In this document: positions 1 through 8,259 of the stretch, in pieces | How the letters are laid out: every line of letters begins with the position of its first letter | Numbering within the stretch: the first letter of the stretch is position 1 | NCBI RefSeq assembly: GCF_937888285.1 | Contig: NZ_CALART010000093.1 | Location: 1-46,600 of the forward strand | Direction of reading: 5' to 3' | Length of the DNA: 46,600 nt | Origin: an uncultured Aquimonas sp. | GTDB lineage: Bacteria; Pseudomonadota; Gammaproteobacteria; Xanthomonadales; Xanthomonadaceae | Position numbers and translations under genes: made by a program | Notes under the pieces: model-generated | The model's database searches: none | What the model was told of the DNA's origin: nothing | Seen by the model: only the letters and a program-made list of their open reading frames with translations

Positions 1-6
1 CAAGAC

Positions 7-289
7 CACTGGATCCCCGCCTGCGCGGGGATGACGAATGCCGGTGTCTTCGGAAACCGCTGGCCCGCGCCACGGAGCTGAGAGGGTGGCGGCGTGCAGC
101 CGCACGCAGTGTCGCGCCTGCGGTTGCGCCTGCCTCGGCATCGCGCGCTTCCGCTGTTGCCGTCGCCCCCGCGCAGGCGGGGGCCCAGGAGATGCTCGAG
201 GCAGTCGCTGGAGCACTGGATCCCCGCTTTCGCGGGGATGACGAATACCAGCGTCCTCGGGAGTCGCTGGCCCGCGCCACGGGGCTGAG
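7..289. repeat. Pair of 76-bp imperfect direct repeats with palindromic cores; no gene in 1-355
   Basis: Positions 7-82 and 214-289 are two imperfect copies of one element. Each starts CACTGGATCCCCGC, contains a hairpin-forming core (CCCCGC, short loop, GCGGGG) followed by ATGACGAAT, and ends CTGGCCCGCGCCACGG(A/G)GCTGAG. Between them, 162-189 holds a different palindrome (CCCCCGC GCAG GCGGGGG type) that recurs identically at 3611-3638. No convincing gene lies in 1-355; the ORFs there are translations of the repeats. These are REP-like intergenic elements; their function is unknown from sequence. Confidence 0.75.
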
Positions 290-355
290 CGGGTTCCAGC
301 GCGCCGACGTGCGCGCTGTCGCGCCTGCGGTCGGACGCGCGCTGGCGGCGCGTGC

Positions 356-1933
356 TCACGCTTCGCGCTCGCGCATGCGCTGGCTCCAGCGCTGCAGCGG
401 TGGGCCCAGGCGCGTCTGCAGGCGCGGGATTCGGGCCAGGGCTTCGTGCAGGGTGTCGGCGTCTTCGCTGCGCCAGGCGCGCAGCAGCAGACCCAAGCCC
501 ACGAACAGCGCGGCGTACAGCACGCCGGCGGCGAAGCGCAGCCAGGGGTCGGCGGTGTGCAGGGCGATCGCGACCGCCGGCAGCGCGGCCAGCACGCCGG
601 CCAGGGCCAGCCGCGACAGCTCGCGCCAGGGCAGGCGCAGGCCAAGCGCGATGCGCGTGCCCAGCACCAGCACGGCCATCAGCAGCAGGCGCGAGGCGGC
701 GTGCGCGGCCAGTGCGCCCATCAGCCCGTAGATGGGAATCCACCACAGGGCCAGGCCGAGCGTGAGCAGGATCGAGCTGCTGGCGATCAGGGCGCGCAGG
801 CGCTGGTGGTCGGTGGTCGACAGCAGGGCACCGAAGGCGCCCTCGCTCAAGGTGAGGCCGCCGATCACCACCATCCAGCGGAACACCTCGGCGACCGGGG
901 CATAGGCGCTGCCGTAGAGCAGCTGCACGGCGAGGTCCGCGGCGAGTGCGGCGCTGCCCGCGAGCAGCAGACCGAAGAACAGGAAGATGCGCACCGCATT
1001 GCCGAGCACGCGGCCCACCTGCTCAAGCCCGTGCGCGCCGTAGGCGTGGGCCATCATCGGCATCAGCACGCTGGACAGGCCGGACGAGAGCAGGTCGACG
1101 CCGCCGCGGGTCAGCGCAGCGGCGATGGCGAAATAGCCGACCGCCGCGGAACCGGTGAACAGGTTGAGCAGGTAGGTTTCGACCGACTTGTTGCCGAGCG
1201 CAGCGGCGATCACCAGGGCGATGGTCCAGTACAGATGCGGGCGCAGGCGCGCCAGCAGCTCGGGCTGCGGGGCGTGGTGCATGCCGCGCACCTCGGCCCG
1301 GCGCGCGCCGATCACGCCCAGCACGCCGAAGGCCAGGCTGGTGGCGGTGAACACCAGCAGATAGGCCAGCAGCGAGGCGCCGCGCCAGAACAGCAGGGCC
1401 ACCGCCAGCGCATTCAGCAGGCCGAGCGCCACGGTGATGCCGGCTTCCAGATCAAAGCGGCCATGCCCCTTGGCCATCGAGATGTAGAAGATGAAGATCG
1501 ACTTGCCGCTCATGCTGATGAGCGCCAGCGCGGTGAACAGCAGCAGCTGCTCCTGCTGCCAGCCGCTGCGCTCGACGAAAGGCAGGGTCGCGGCATAGCC
1601 AAGCGCGACCGCGCCCAGGCACAGCAACTGGCGCCGCCACAGCCAGCCCTGCACGCGCATCGCGCCTTCGCGATCGGCGCGGCCCAGCGATTCCGAAACG
1701 AAGCGGATGCCGGTGGTGGTGAGGCCGTTGTTGGCGATGATGCCGAGCATGCCGGACAGCCAAACCAGGTATGCGTAGTGACCGAAGCTCGCGGGGCCGA
1801 GGTCGCGCGCGATCAGGGCGCTGACCACGAGGCCCAGCGCGTACACGGCATAGGTCGAGCCGGTCATCATCAGCGCCCCGCGCAGGGCGGCGACGCGGCC
1901 GAAGGCGCCGCTCATGCCTGCAGCCTCGCGCAC
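356..1933 (-). CDS. Polysaccharide flippase (Wzx-like, oligosaccharide flippase family)
   Basis: This is a 525-residue integral membrane protein with about 12-14 hydrophobic segments spread over its length. It begins with the pattern typical of Wzx/RfbX flippases: a first helix followed by the motif ARDLGPASFGHYAY (residues about 43-56), which matches the family's 'LGPexfGxys' signature. Such proteins of the MATE/MVF superfamily flip lipid-linked sugar repeat units across the inner membrane. A second ATG six codons in (1915) is an equally good start. It is divergent from the GT4 gene at 2020, with only about 90 bp between them, so the two probably share a control region. The flippase fits the polysaccharide locus; the actual substrate is unknown. 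Confidence 0.88.
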   Translation of the reverse strand: MREAAGMSGAFGRVAALRGALMMTGSTYAVYALGLVVSALIARDLGPASFGHYAYLVWLSGMLGIIANNGLTTTGIRFVSESLGRADREGAMRVQGWLWRRQLLCLGAVALGYAATLPFVERSGWQQEQLLLFTALALISMSGKSIFIFYISMAKGHGRFDLEAGITVALGLLNALAVALLFWRGASLLAYLLVFTATSLAFGVLGVIGARRAEVRGMHHAPQPELLARLRPHLYWTIALVIAAALGNKSVETYLLNLFTGSAAVGYFAIAAALTRGGVDLLSSGLSSVLMPMMAHAYGAHGLEQVGRVLGNAVRIFLFFGLLLAGSAALAADLAVQLLYGSAYAPVAEVFRWMVVIGGLTLSEGAFGALLSTTDHQRLRALIASSSILLTLGLALWWIPIYGLMGALAAHAASRLLLMAVLVLGTRIALGLRLPWRELSRLALAGVLAALPAVAIALHTADPWLRFAAGVLYAALFVGLGLLLRAWRSEDADTLHEALARIPRLQTRLGPPLQRWSQRMREREA

Positions 1934-2019
1934 GTCTGCGCCGCCGCGGGCACGCGCGCGCTGTGGAACAATCGCCGCCCGCAGGCGATCGGCCTGCGCC
2001 GGCCTGCGAGTGTCTGCGA

Positions 2020-3150
2020 ATGCGCTGCAATGCGTCTGTGGCTCCGCGTCTGCTGCATGTGGTCGATGGGCTCGATACGGGTGGCTTGGAGCGCTTCGTC
2101 TGCGACCTGGCGCTGAGCCAGCACGCGGCCGGGCAGTCGGTGGCGGTGTTCAGCCTGAACCGCACGGACGGCTTTCGCGCCGAACTGCAAGCCGGCGGCG
2201 TCGAGGTGATCCAGGGCGACAAGCGCGGTGGCTTCGACCGCGCGCTGATCCTGCGGCTGCGCGCGCTGGTGCGCGAGCGCGGCATCGAGCTCGTTCATAC
2301 GCACAACTTCGTGCCCAACTACTACGCCGCGCTGGCCGTGCTCGGCCTGCGCTGCGCGCTGCTCAACACCTGCCACAACATGGGCACGCGGCTGCGCGAG
2401 CGTCGTCTGCGCTGGCTGTTCCGGCTGAGCCTGCTGCGCACCGCACGCATCGCCACCGTGGGTGAAGCAGCGCGCGCGCATCTGGTCGGCGCCGGCCTGC
2501 TGCCGGCGGCGCGCACCGTGGCGCTGGACAACGGCATTCCGGTGCAGCGCTTCGCCCGCGGTGAGCGCGCCCGCGCAGCGGCGCGTGAGGTGTTGGGCCT
2601 GCCGCTGGATGCGCCGATGCTGGGCTGCGTCGGTCGGCTTGTTGCGCTGAAGAACCATGCGCTTCTGATCGACGTGCTGCCGGATCTTCGCGCGCGCTTC
2701 GCCGGTCTGCAGCTGGTGCTGATCGGCGACGGCCCGCTGCGGGCGGAGCTTGAAGAGCAGGTGCGGACGCTGGGTGTTGGCGACTGCGTGAATTTCGCCG
2801 GTGACCGCAGCGATGTCGCCCAGCTGCTGTGTGGCTTCGATGTATTCGTGCAGCCCTCGCGCACGGAAGGCCTGTCGATCGCCCTGCTGGAAGCGAGCGC
2901 CGCCGGCTGCGCGATCGTCGCCAGCCGCGTGGGTGGCAACCCGGAGATCGTCGCCGAGAGCGAGCGCGGGCGACTGTTCGAGAGCGAGGATGCCGCGGGC
3001 CTGCAGGCGGTGCTGGCCGAGCTGCTGTCGGATGCGGCGCAGCGCCGTCGCCTGGGCGATGCCGCGCGCGCCTGGGCCGAGCGCGAAGTCGGCATCGAGC
3101 GCGCTCGCGAGCGCTATGCCGCGCTGTATGCGCAGGCGCTTGAAGGCTGA
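2020..3150 (+). CDS. Glycosyltransferase, GT4 family
   Basis: The protein has a GT-B architecture. The N-terminal half opens with LLHVVDGLDTGGLERFV, the glycine-rich acceptor-side motif typical of GT4 enzymes. The C-terminal half has GCVGRLVALKNH (start of the donor domain), LVLIGDGPLR, and the nucleotide-sugar motif PSRTEGLSIALLEASAAG, equivalent to the family EX7E. It would transfer a sugar from a nucleotide donor to a growing lipid-linked glycan on the cytoplasmic face. The open frame extends upstream to 1963, but the ATG at 2020 places the conserved first strand at a normal distance, so I chose it. It is divergent from the flippase. Sugar specificity cannot be read from sequence. Confidence 0.87.
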   Translation: MRCNASVAPRLLHVVDGLDTGGLERFVCDLALSQHAAGQSVAVFSLNRTDGFRAELQAGGVEVIQGDKRGGFDRALILRLRALVRERGIELVHTHNFVPNYYAALAVLGLRCALLNTCHNMGTRLRERRLRWLFRLSLLRTARIATVGEAARAHLVGAGLLPAARTVALDNGIPVQRFARGERARAAAREVLGLPLDAPMLGCVGRLVALKNHALLIDVLPDLRARFAGLQLVLIGDGPLRAELEEQVRTLGVGDCVNFAGDRSDVAQLLCGFDVFVQPSRTEGLSIALLEASAAGCAIVASRVGGNPEIVAESERGRLFESEDAAGLQAVLAELLSDAAQRRRLGDAARAWAEREVGIERARERYAALYAQALEG

Positions 3151-3674
3151 GGGTTGGCGGGAGGTGTGGAGGCGGATGCGCTGACGCGCAGCCGCGGAGT
3201 ACTTCACTGGGTGCCCGCCCTCGCGGGCACGACGGGCTGAGGGCGCTTCAGGTGCCCGCGACTGCGCAGGCTTTCTTGGAGACGCCTGAGTCGATCCATT
3301 TGCGCTCTCTGTAGGAGCCTGCTTGCAGGCGACCGCAGCCTGCGCCCTGCACCCACCCTGCGGGTCGCCAGCAAGCTCGCTCCTACAGACAGCCGGGAGT
3401 CGGGAGTCGGGAGTCGGGATTCGTTGGGCGTGCTGCGACGGCTGCGAGACGCTGACGCCGCTCTTTGTAGGAGCCTGCTTGCAGGCGACCGCAGCCTGCG
3501 CCCTGCACACACCCTGCGGGTCGCGAGCAAGCTCGCTCCTACATAGAGCCGGGAGTTGGGAGTCGGGATTCGGGATTCGTTGGGCATCGGCGAGCGCGAC
3601 GCCCCCGCTTGTCGCCCCCGCGCAGGCGGGGGCCCAGGGTGCTGGCCTCGGTGTTGCCTTGTCTTCAAGGCGGC
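3151..3674. repeat. Gene-free intergenic stretch packed with REP-like elements
   Basis: This 524-bp space between convergent genes carries two 76-bp near-identical elements, 3311-3386 and 3467-3542. Each starts GTAGGAGCCTGCTTGCAGGC and ends GCAAGCTCGCTCCTAC, so each is itself a long imperfect hairpin. Each copy is followed by a tandem of 7-mers (GGGAGTC/GGGATTC) ending TTCGTTGGGC, at about 3393-3428 and 3549-3585. A separate palindrome lies at about 3209-3238 (TGCCCGCC CTC GCGGGCA type), and 3611-3638 repeats the element seen at 162-189. ORFs called here are translations of the repeats. The hairpins could also end transcription from both flanking genes. Confidence 0.8.
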
Positions 3675-4715
3675 TCACGGTTGTAGCCCAAGGTCGCGAC
3701 GCAAGGCTTCGCGCAGGGATTCGGAGGTGCTGAAGCCGAGAGCAGGCAGCGCGCTGCGGTAGTCGAAGGCGGTGAACGCGGAGCGCACCTGGAACGGCGT
3801 GGGGAAGCTCGCCAGCGGGCCGCGGTGCAGACGGCCCAGGCGCTGAAGCAAACCGCCGAGGCGCGACATCAGAGCCGGACGGATGGGCAGCAGGCGCGGC
3901 GCGCGTTTGGCTTCGCGCAGCAGCGCGACGAACTCGCGGCCGCTCAGCATCGGCGCATCCAGCAGGTTGAAGCACTCGCCCTCGAAGCGCGCCGCGCGCT
4001 CGATGAAGGCCAGCGCCTGGGCGGCGTGGCGCAGATGGATCATCGGCAGCGGCAAGTCCAGACCGGGCGCCAGCCAGAGGCCGCCCGGCAGCGGCAGCGC
4101 AAGTCGACCGGGCAGGCCCAGCGCATCGGGCCCGACCAGGATGCCCGGGCGCGCGATGCAGAGGCTCAGCTGATCGCGGCGCGCGTGATGGAAGACCAGC
4201 GCCTCCTGCGCGCACTTGAGATGGGTGTAGGCGTCGCGCTTCCACGGTTCGGGCTCGATTGGCGTGGCTTCATCGACCACGCTGCCGGGCGCGCACTGCG
4301 CGGTGGCGTAGACGGCCAGTGAGCTCACGTGCAGCAGGCGCGGCGGCGCGCTGCAGGCGGCGAGCGCATCGAGCACGCAGGTCGTCGAGCCGAGCGTGGC
4401 GCGGGCCATGTCTTCGGGGCGGCCGCGCTTGGCGGCGGCCAGCAGGAAGACGGTGGGCGCACCGTCGAACCGCGCGCGCAGGGCTTCGGCATCGTCGAGC
4501 GCGTAGCGCTCGATTGCATAGCGCGCGGGGTCGATGCCATCAAGCATCGCGATCAGCGGCGCGGCATCGCTGCTCGGGCGCAGCTGCAGGCGCAGCGGAG
4601 CGGCGTCATCGCGCTGAGTCTCCAGCAGGGCGCGCGCCAGATGGCGACCCAGCAGGCCGGAGGCGCCGAGGATCAGGCTGCCGCGCGCGGGTGATGCTGC
4701 GACCTCGAGGCTCAT
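3675..4715 (-). CDS. NAD(P)-dependent epimerase/dehydratase (extended SDR)
   Basis: This is a 346-residue Rossmann-fold protein. The N-terminus carries GASGLLG (residues 17-23), the GxxGxxG dinucleotide site. Mid-protein it has VSSLAVY and the catalytic YxxxK as YTHLK. Family members epimerise, dehydrate or reduce nucleotide-linked sugars. It is the last gene of a five-gene minus-strand operon and overlaps the oxidoreductase upstream by 4 bp (ATGA). The pairing with a Gfo/Idh/MocA enzyme suggests a two-step modification of a nucleotide sugar or a linked glycan; that is inference from context. Confidence 0.82.
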   Translation of the reverse strand: MSLEVAASPARGSLILGASGLLGRHLARALLETQRDDAAPLRLQLRPSSDAAPLIAMLDGIDPARYAIERYALDDAEALRARFDGAPTVFLLAAAKRGRPEDMARATLGSTTCVLDALAACSAPPRLLHVSSLAVYATAQCAPGSVVDEATPIEPEPWKRDAYTHLKCAQEALVFHHARRDQLSLCIARPGILVGPDALGLPGRLALPLPGGLWLAPGLDLPLPMIHLRHAAQALAFIERAARFEGECFNLLDAPMLSGREFVALLREAKRAPRLLPIRPALMSRLGGLLQRLGRLHRGPLASFPTPFQVRSAFTAFDYRSALPALGFSTSESLREALRRDLGLQP

Positions 4716-5875
4716 GCCGCGCCTCCGTCGTGCGCCGCCCAGGGCATGGGCTCAGGCGCGTCGAAGCGGCTTTCGATCTCGACCACGGCCGGGCCGTCAA
4801 GCGCGTTGGAAATCGCCAGCGCGACTTCGGTGATGTGCAGGCAGAAGTGCGCCGACAGCCGCGGTGCGCCGCCCTCGCGGATCGCCCGCGCCAGATCGAC
4901 CGGACCGAGGCAGAAGTCGACCTTGCGACGACCCTTCGAGGCCGCGATGGCGGCCGCGTCGCCCAGCAGCTTCAGGCGCTGCGCGAAGGGTGCTTCACGC
5001 GAGCGGCCCAGCAGTTCGATGCGACCACGCCGACGCACGGGCGAGGTCGGCTTCCAGCAGTCCTCGACCCACAGCGCGCCCTCTTCGCCCGTGATCAGCA
5101 GGCGGTGGTCGTGCGGGGCGACGATGCTGCAGGTCAGGCGCGAGACGGCGCCGCCCTCGTGTTCAAGCGCTGCGACCGAGAAGTCCGCGGCCTGGCGCGC
5201 CAGCGGTACGTCCATGTTCTTTTCTTGAACGAGTCGCGAAGCGAACGCGGTGACGCGCCTGACCGGGCCAAGCATGGCCACCAGCCAGGTCAGCGCATAG
5301 CCGGCGTGCTCCAGGGTGTTGCCGACTTCGAGCTCGTCGACATGCGGCCAGGGCGCGCCGCTGGCGCCGATCCAGCGTCGATAGGCCATGCGGTGCAGCA
5401 GGCCGTCGTCCATCTCGGCATAGGCGAGATAGGGCCGACCGATGCGGCCGTCGCGCAGGGCTTTCCACAGCGTCTGCGCGGGCCGGCCGAGCAGGCGGCT
5501 GGGCGCACCCGAGAGCAGCAGGCCGCGCGCTTCGGCCAGCGCCACCAGCGCGCGCGCGTCGTCCACGCGCATCGCCAGCGGCTTCTCGGAATAGACGTGC
5601 TTGCCGGCCTCAAGACAGGCGCGGCTGACGGCGTAGTGCGCGTGCGGGTTGGTCAGGTTGAGAACGAGCTCGACGCCCGGGTCGGCCAGCAGGCTGGCCA
5701 GATCAGGAAAGACCTCGACGCCGTGCCGACGGGTGAACGCAAAGCTGCGTCCGGGGTCGCAGTCGAACACGCCGCGGAGATGCAGCTGCGCGTGTTTGCG
5801 CAGGGTTTCGAGGTAGAGATCGGCGACGAAGCCGCAGCCGATGATCGCGATGCCGACCGCCGCCTGCGTGCTCAT
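4712..5875 (-). CDS. Gfo/Idh/MocA family oxidoreductase
   Basis: The protein is 387 residues. The N-terminal Rossmann motif is GCGFVADLY (residues about 11-19), and the family EKP motif appears as SEKPLAM near residue 96, where the lysine takes part in catalysis in characterised members. The C-terminal half is the mixed alpha/beta substrate domain. Enzymes of this family oxidise or reduce sugars and sugar nucleotides with NAD(P). It overlaps both neighbours by 4 bp (ATGA at each junction), which indicates translational coupling in the polysaccharide operon. Substrate unknown. Confidence 0.85.
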   Translation of the reverse strand: MSTQAAVGIAIIGCGFVADLYLETLRKHAQLHLRGVFDCDPGRSFAFTRRHGVEVFPDLASLLADPGVELVLNLTNPHAHYAVSRACLEAGKHVYSEKPLAMRVDDARALVALAEARGLLLSGAPSRLLGRPAQTLWKALRDGRIGRPYLAYAEMDDGLLHRMAYRRWIGASGAPWPHVDELEVGNTLEHAGYALTWLVAMLGPVRRVTAFASRLVQEKNMDVPLARQAADFSVAALEHEGGAVSRLTCSIVAPHDHRLLITGEEGALWVEDCWKPTSPVRRRGRIELLGRSREAPFAQRLKLLGDAAAIAASKGRRKVDFCLGPVDLARAIREGGAPRLSAHFCLHITEVALAISNALDGPAVVEIESRFDAPEPMPWAAHDGGAA

Positions 5876-7014
5876 CGGGGCTTCCAGATGTCCTGTGCCG
5901 GCCGGCGCAGGATGTCGATGAAGCCGCGCACCACGCAGAGCTGCATCTGCACGAAGCCGCTGACCAGGCCGGCCAGCGGCAGGCGCTTCAGCGCGGGCAC
6001 GGCGGGTGTGAGCAGGCCCAGCGCCCAGGCGCCGAGATGCGGCAGCAGCAGCAGGGCCCAGACGTCGCTGTAGCGCGCCAGCATCAGGTGCGAGACCAGG
6101 GCGAGCGCGAGCAGCAGCGGCCCGGCGAGACGCAGCAGCTTGTGCCCGACGAAGCGCAGGAACAGCGGATTGGCGACCGGGTTCAGCAGCCGCGGCTCGA
6201 GCGCCAGCAGCTGGAAGTTGCCGGCCAGCGTGCGCACCTTGCGCCGACTTTCCTGCTCAAGCTCGGCGCTGGGCCGGTCCCAGGCGATGGCGCCGGCCTC
6301 GAACAGCACGCGCTCGCCGGCCATCGCGCGGCGCATCGGAATCAGCACGTCGTCGAGGAGGGTCTGCGGCGGGATCGGCGTGTAGTCGGCGCGGCGCATG
6401 ACGTAGAGCGCGCCGCTGACGCCGATTACGGAACCGGTGGCCGACTCCAGGCCGCGCACGCGCTTCTCGTAGCGCCAGTAGGCATCGACCGTGTGGCCAA
6501 AGCCCTGGGTGCCTTCAGCCTCGAAGGCAAGCTCGCCGCCGACCACACCGACGCCGGGCTGCAGCAGGCGCGCGACCAGCAGACGCGCAGCGCTGGGCTC
6601 GATGCGCTGGCGCACATCGCAGAACAGCAGGGCTTCACCCTCGGCCGCGGCCACGGCGTCGTTGAGGCAGGCGGCCTTGCCGCGGCGCTGGGCGAAAGCC
6701 AGCACGCGAAGGCGCGGGTCCTCGATCGCGCGCGCGGCGGCTTCAGTGCCGTCGCTGCTGCCGTCGCAGGCCAGCACCACCTGCAGGCGGTCGGCGGGAT
6801 AGTCCAGGCTGAGAACATTGCGCAGCTTGCGCGCGATCGCGGCCTCTTCGTTGTGGGCGATCAGGATCACGCTGAGCCGCGGCCACTGGCGCGGCTCGGG
6901 TGCGGGTGAGGCAGGCTCGGCGCCGCGGGCGCGCAGCCACAGCAGCAGCGGATAGCCGAGCCAGGTCAGCGCGACCAGGCCGGCGCTCGCGAACAGCAGC
7001 GCTTTCCAGAGCAT
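5872..7014 (-). CDS. Membrane glycosyltransferase, GT2 family
   Basis: This is a 380-residue protein with one N-terminal membrane helix (about 5-27) and two or three C-terminal helices (about 300-365). The GT-A core shows LSVILIAHNEEAAI, ACDGSSDGT, an acidic FCDVRQ motif, DDVLIPMR, and a C-terminal ESRRKVRT segment in the place of the processive enzymes' Q/RxxRW box. It resembles the chitin/cellulose-synthase-like branch that polymerises or transfers sugars at the inner face of the cytoplasmic membrane. Start and stop overlap the neighbouring genes (ATGA). Product not predictable from sequence. Confidence 0.86.
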   Translation of the reverse strand: MLWKALLFASAGLVALTWLGYPLLLWLRARGAEPASPAPEPRQWPRLSVILIAHNEEAAIARKLRNVLSLDYPADRLQVVLACDGSSDGTEAAARAIEDPRLRVLAFAQRRGKAACLNDAVAAAEGEALLFCDVRQRIEPSAARLLVARLLQPGVGVVGGELAFEAEGTQGFGHTVDAYWRYEKRVRGLESATGSVIGVSGALYVMRRADYTPIPPQTLLDDVLIPMRRAMAGERVLFEAGAIAWDRPSAELEQESRRKVRTLAGNFQLLALEPRLLNPVANPLFLRFVGHKLLRLAGPLLLALALVSHLMLARYSDVWALLLLPHLGAWALGLLTPAVPALKRLPLAGLVSGFVQMQLCVVRGFIDILRRPAQDIWKPR

Positions 7015-8207
7015 CAGGCGGTCTCTTCGACGCGGCGCGGCGCGTAGGCCGGGCGCGCGATGCGGTAGTCGCGGTACTGGCCGGGGTTGCCGGCCTCACC
7101 GGCCTCGGCCGCCTTGACGATGTTGTACATCTCGCGCGCCGAGACGTAGTGCAGCTGCCAGCGCTCGCCGTCGTTGTACTCGCGCTCCAGGTGGGCGAAG
7201 GCCTCGCGCATCGGCGCGCCGAGCAGGGTGTCGAGATCGCATTCCTGGGTGCCGTGGGTGTGGATCTTGACGAAGATCCATTCCGGCCGGCCTTCGACGT
7301 GGACGCCGGTGCGCACCCAGTGGTCGATGCGCGCGGGCTCGGGCGGGCTGACCGCGCGGATGTCCGAGTTCTCGATGCGCGGCAAGAGGCCGAACTTGCG
7401 GCGCCGGAAGTTCAGGCCCAGCACGCCCTGGATCAGCATCAGGTCGCCCCAGGGCTTGCCGCCGACGCGCACGCGCTGGCCGCGGTCGTGTGACTTCGGC
7501 TGCTGCGGGTCGTCCTTGGCGTAGTAGATGCGGTTGATGGTGCTGGGCTGGGTCGGATCAGGCGCCGAGGGAAAGGTGAAGTCGGCGTAGCAGCCCTCTT
7601 CGCGCAGGATGATCAGCTCGTTGTTGATGCCGCAGCCGCGGCCCTCGGGGTGGCTGTTGTCCAGCGCCCAGTTGCCGTGGATGAAGGCCCACTGCGGCTG
7701 GCCGGTCGATGGATCGACCGGCAGCGCGTCGTGGCGCTCGACCAGCTGGCGGGTGAAGCGGCGCAGGGTCTCGCGCAGGTTGGCCTCGGTGTCGTTGTCG
7801 TGGTGCAGGTGCACCTCGATCTCGCCCAGCCCGAGGCGACACATCTCGACCAGGGCGTCGAGATGTTCGGGGCGGTATTCCTCTTCCGGGTAGAAGAAGG
7901 TGTGCACCGGCGGGCGGCCATCGGCGTCACGATGGCCCTCGCAGACCTTGGGGTAGTCGCGGCGCCAGCGCGCCACCCGCGCGCATTCGCTGGCGTAGTC
8001 GGCGCGGCCCCACTTCGGCTCGTAGTGGTCGACGAAGCAGAACATCAGGTGGCGGGTCGCGCCCTTCGGCGCAGGCGCGCGCCAGTCCTGCCGCAGCCAG
8101 GCGCTGAGCCAGCCCAGCACGTGCTTGCGATGGGCGAGGTAGAGCACCGCGCCGAAGCCGGCAAAGCCGGTCAGCAGCAGCAGGGCGAACAGCAGGGTGA
8201 GGCTCAT
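7014..8207 (-). CDS. Conserved hypothetical membrane-anchored protein of polysaccharide loci, possibly deacetylase-like
   Basis: This is a 397-residue protein with one N-terminal membrane helix (about 3-24) and a large soluble domain. Conserved-looking motifs are FCFVDHYEPKW, EVHLHHDNDT, FIHGNWALDNS and VKIHTHGTQE. The paired histidines and aspartates (DH, HLHHDND, HTHG) look like a metal site and recall, without matching exactly, NodB-type polysaccharide deacetylases (normal motifs TFDDG and HxxxH). I recognise it as a recurring but uncharacterised family in exopolysaccharide operons. It shares the ATGA overlap with the GT2 gene downstream. Glycan modification on the periplasmic or cytoplasmic side is inference. 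Confidence 0.7.
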   Translation of the reverse strand: MSLTLLFALLLLTGFAGFGAVLYLAHRKHVLGWLSAWLRQDWRAPAPKGATRHLMFCFVDHYEPKWGRADYASECARVARWRRDYPKVCEGHRDADGRPPVHTFFYPEEEYRPEHLDALVEMCRLGLGEIEVHLHHDNDTEANLRETLRRFTRQLVERHDALPVDPSTGQPQWAFIHGNWALDNSHPEGRGCGINNELIILREEGCYADFTFPSAPDPTQPSTINRIYYAKDDPQQPKSHDRGQRVRVGGKPWGDLMLIQGVLGLNFRRRKFGLLPRIENSDIRAVSPPEPARIDHWVRTGVHVEGRPEWIFVKIHTHGTQECDLDTLLGAPMREAFAHLEREYNDGERWQLHYVSAREMYNIVKAAEAGEAGNPGQYRDYRIARPAYAPRRVEETA

Positions 8208-8259
8208 GGGGTCCTCGCTGCGGCAGTGGCCGCGGGCGCTGGGAGTGGGGAGGTGTCGT

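Noticed and set aside
1912..4245. A 777-codon open frame on the minus strand
   Set aside because: It runs antisense to a clear GT4 glycosyltransferase and through repeats; its translation is low-complexity Arg/Ala/Gln. It is a by-product of high GC content, like many other long antisense frames in this window (for example 4259-6073 plus and 15100-16830 minus).
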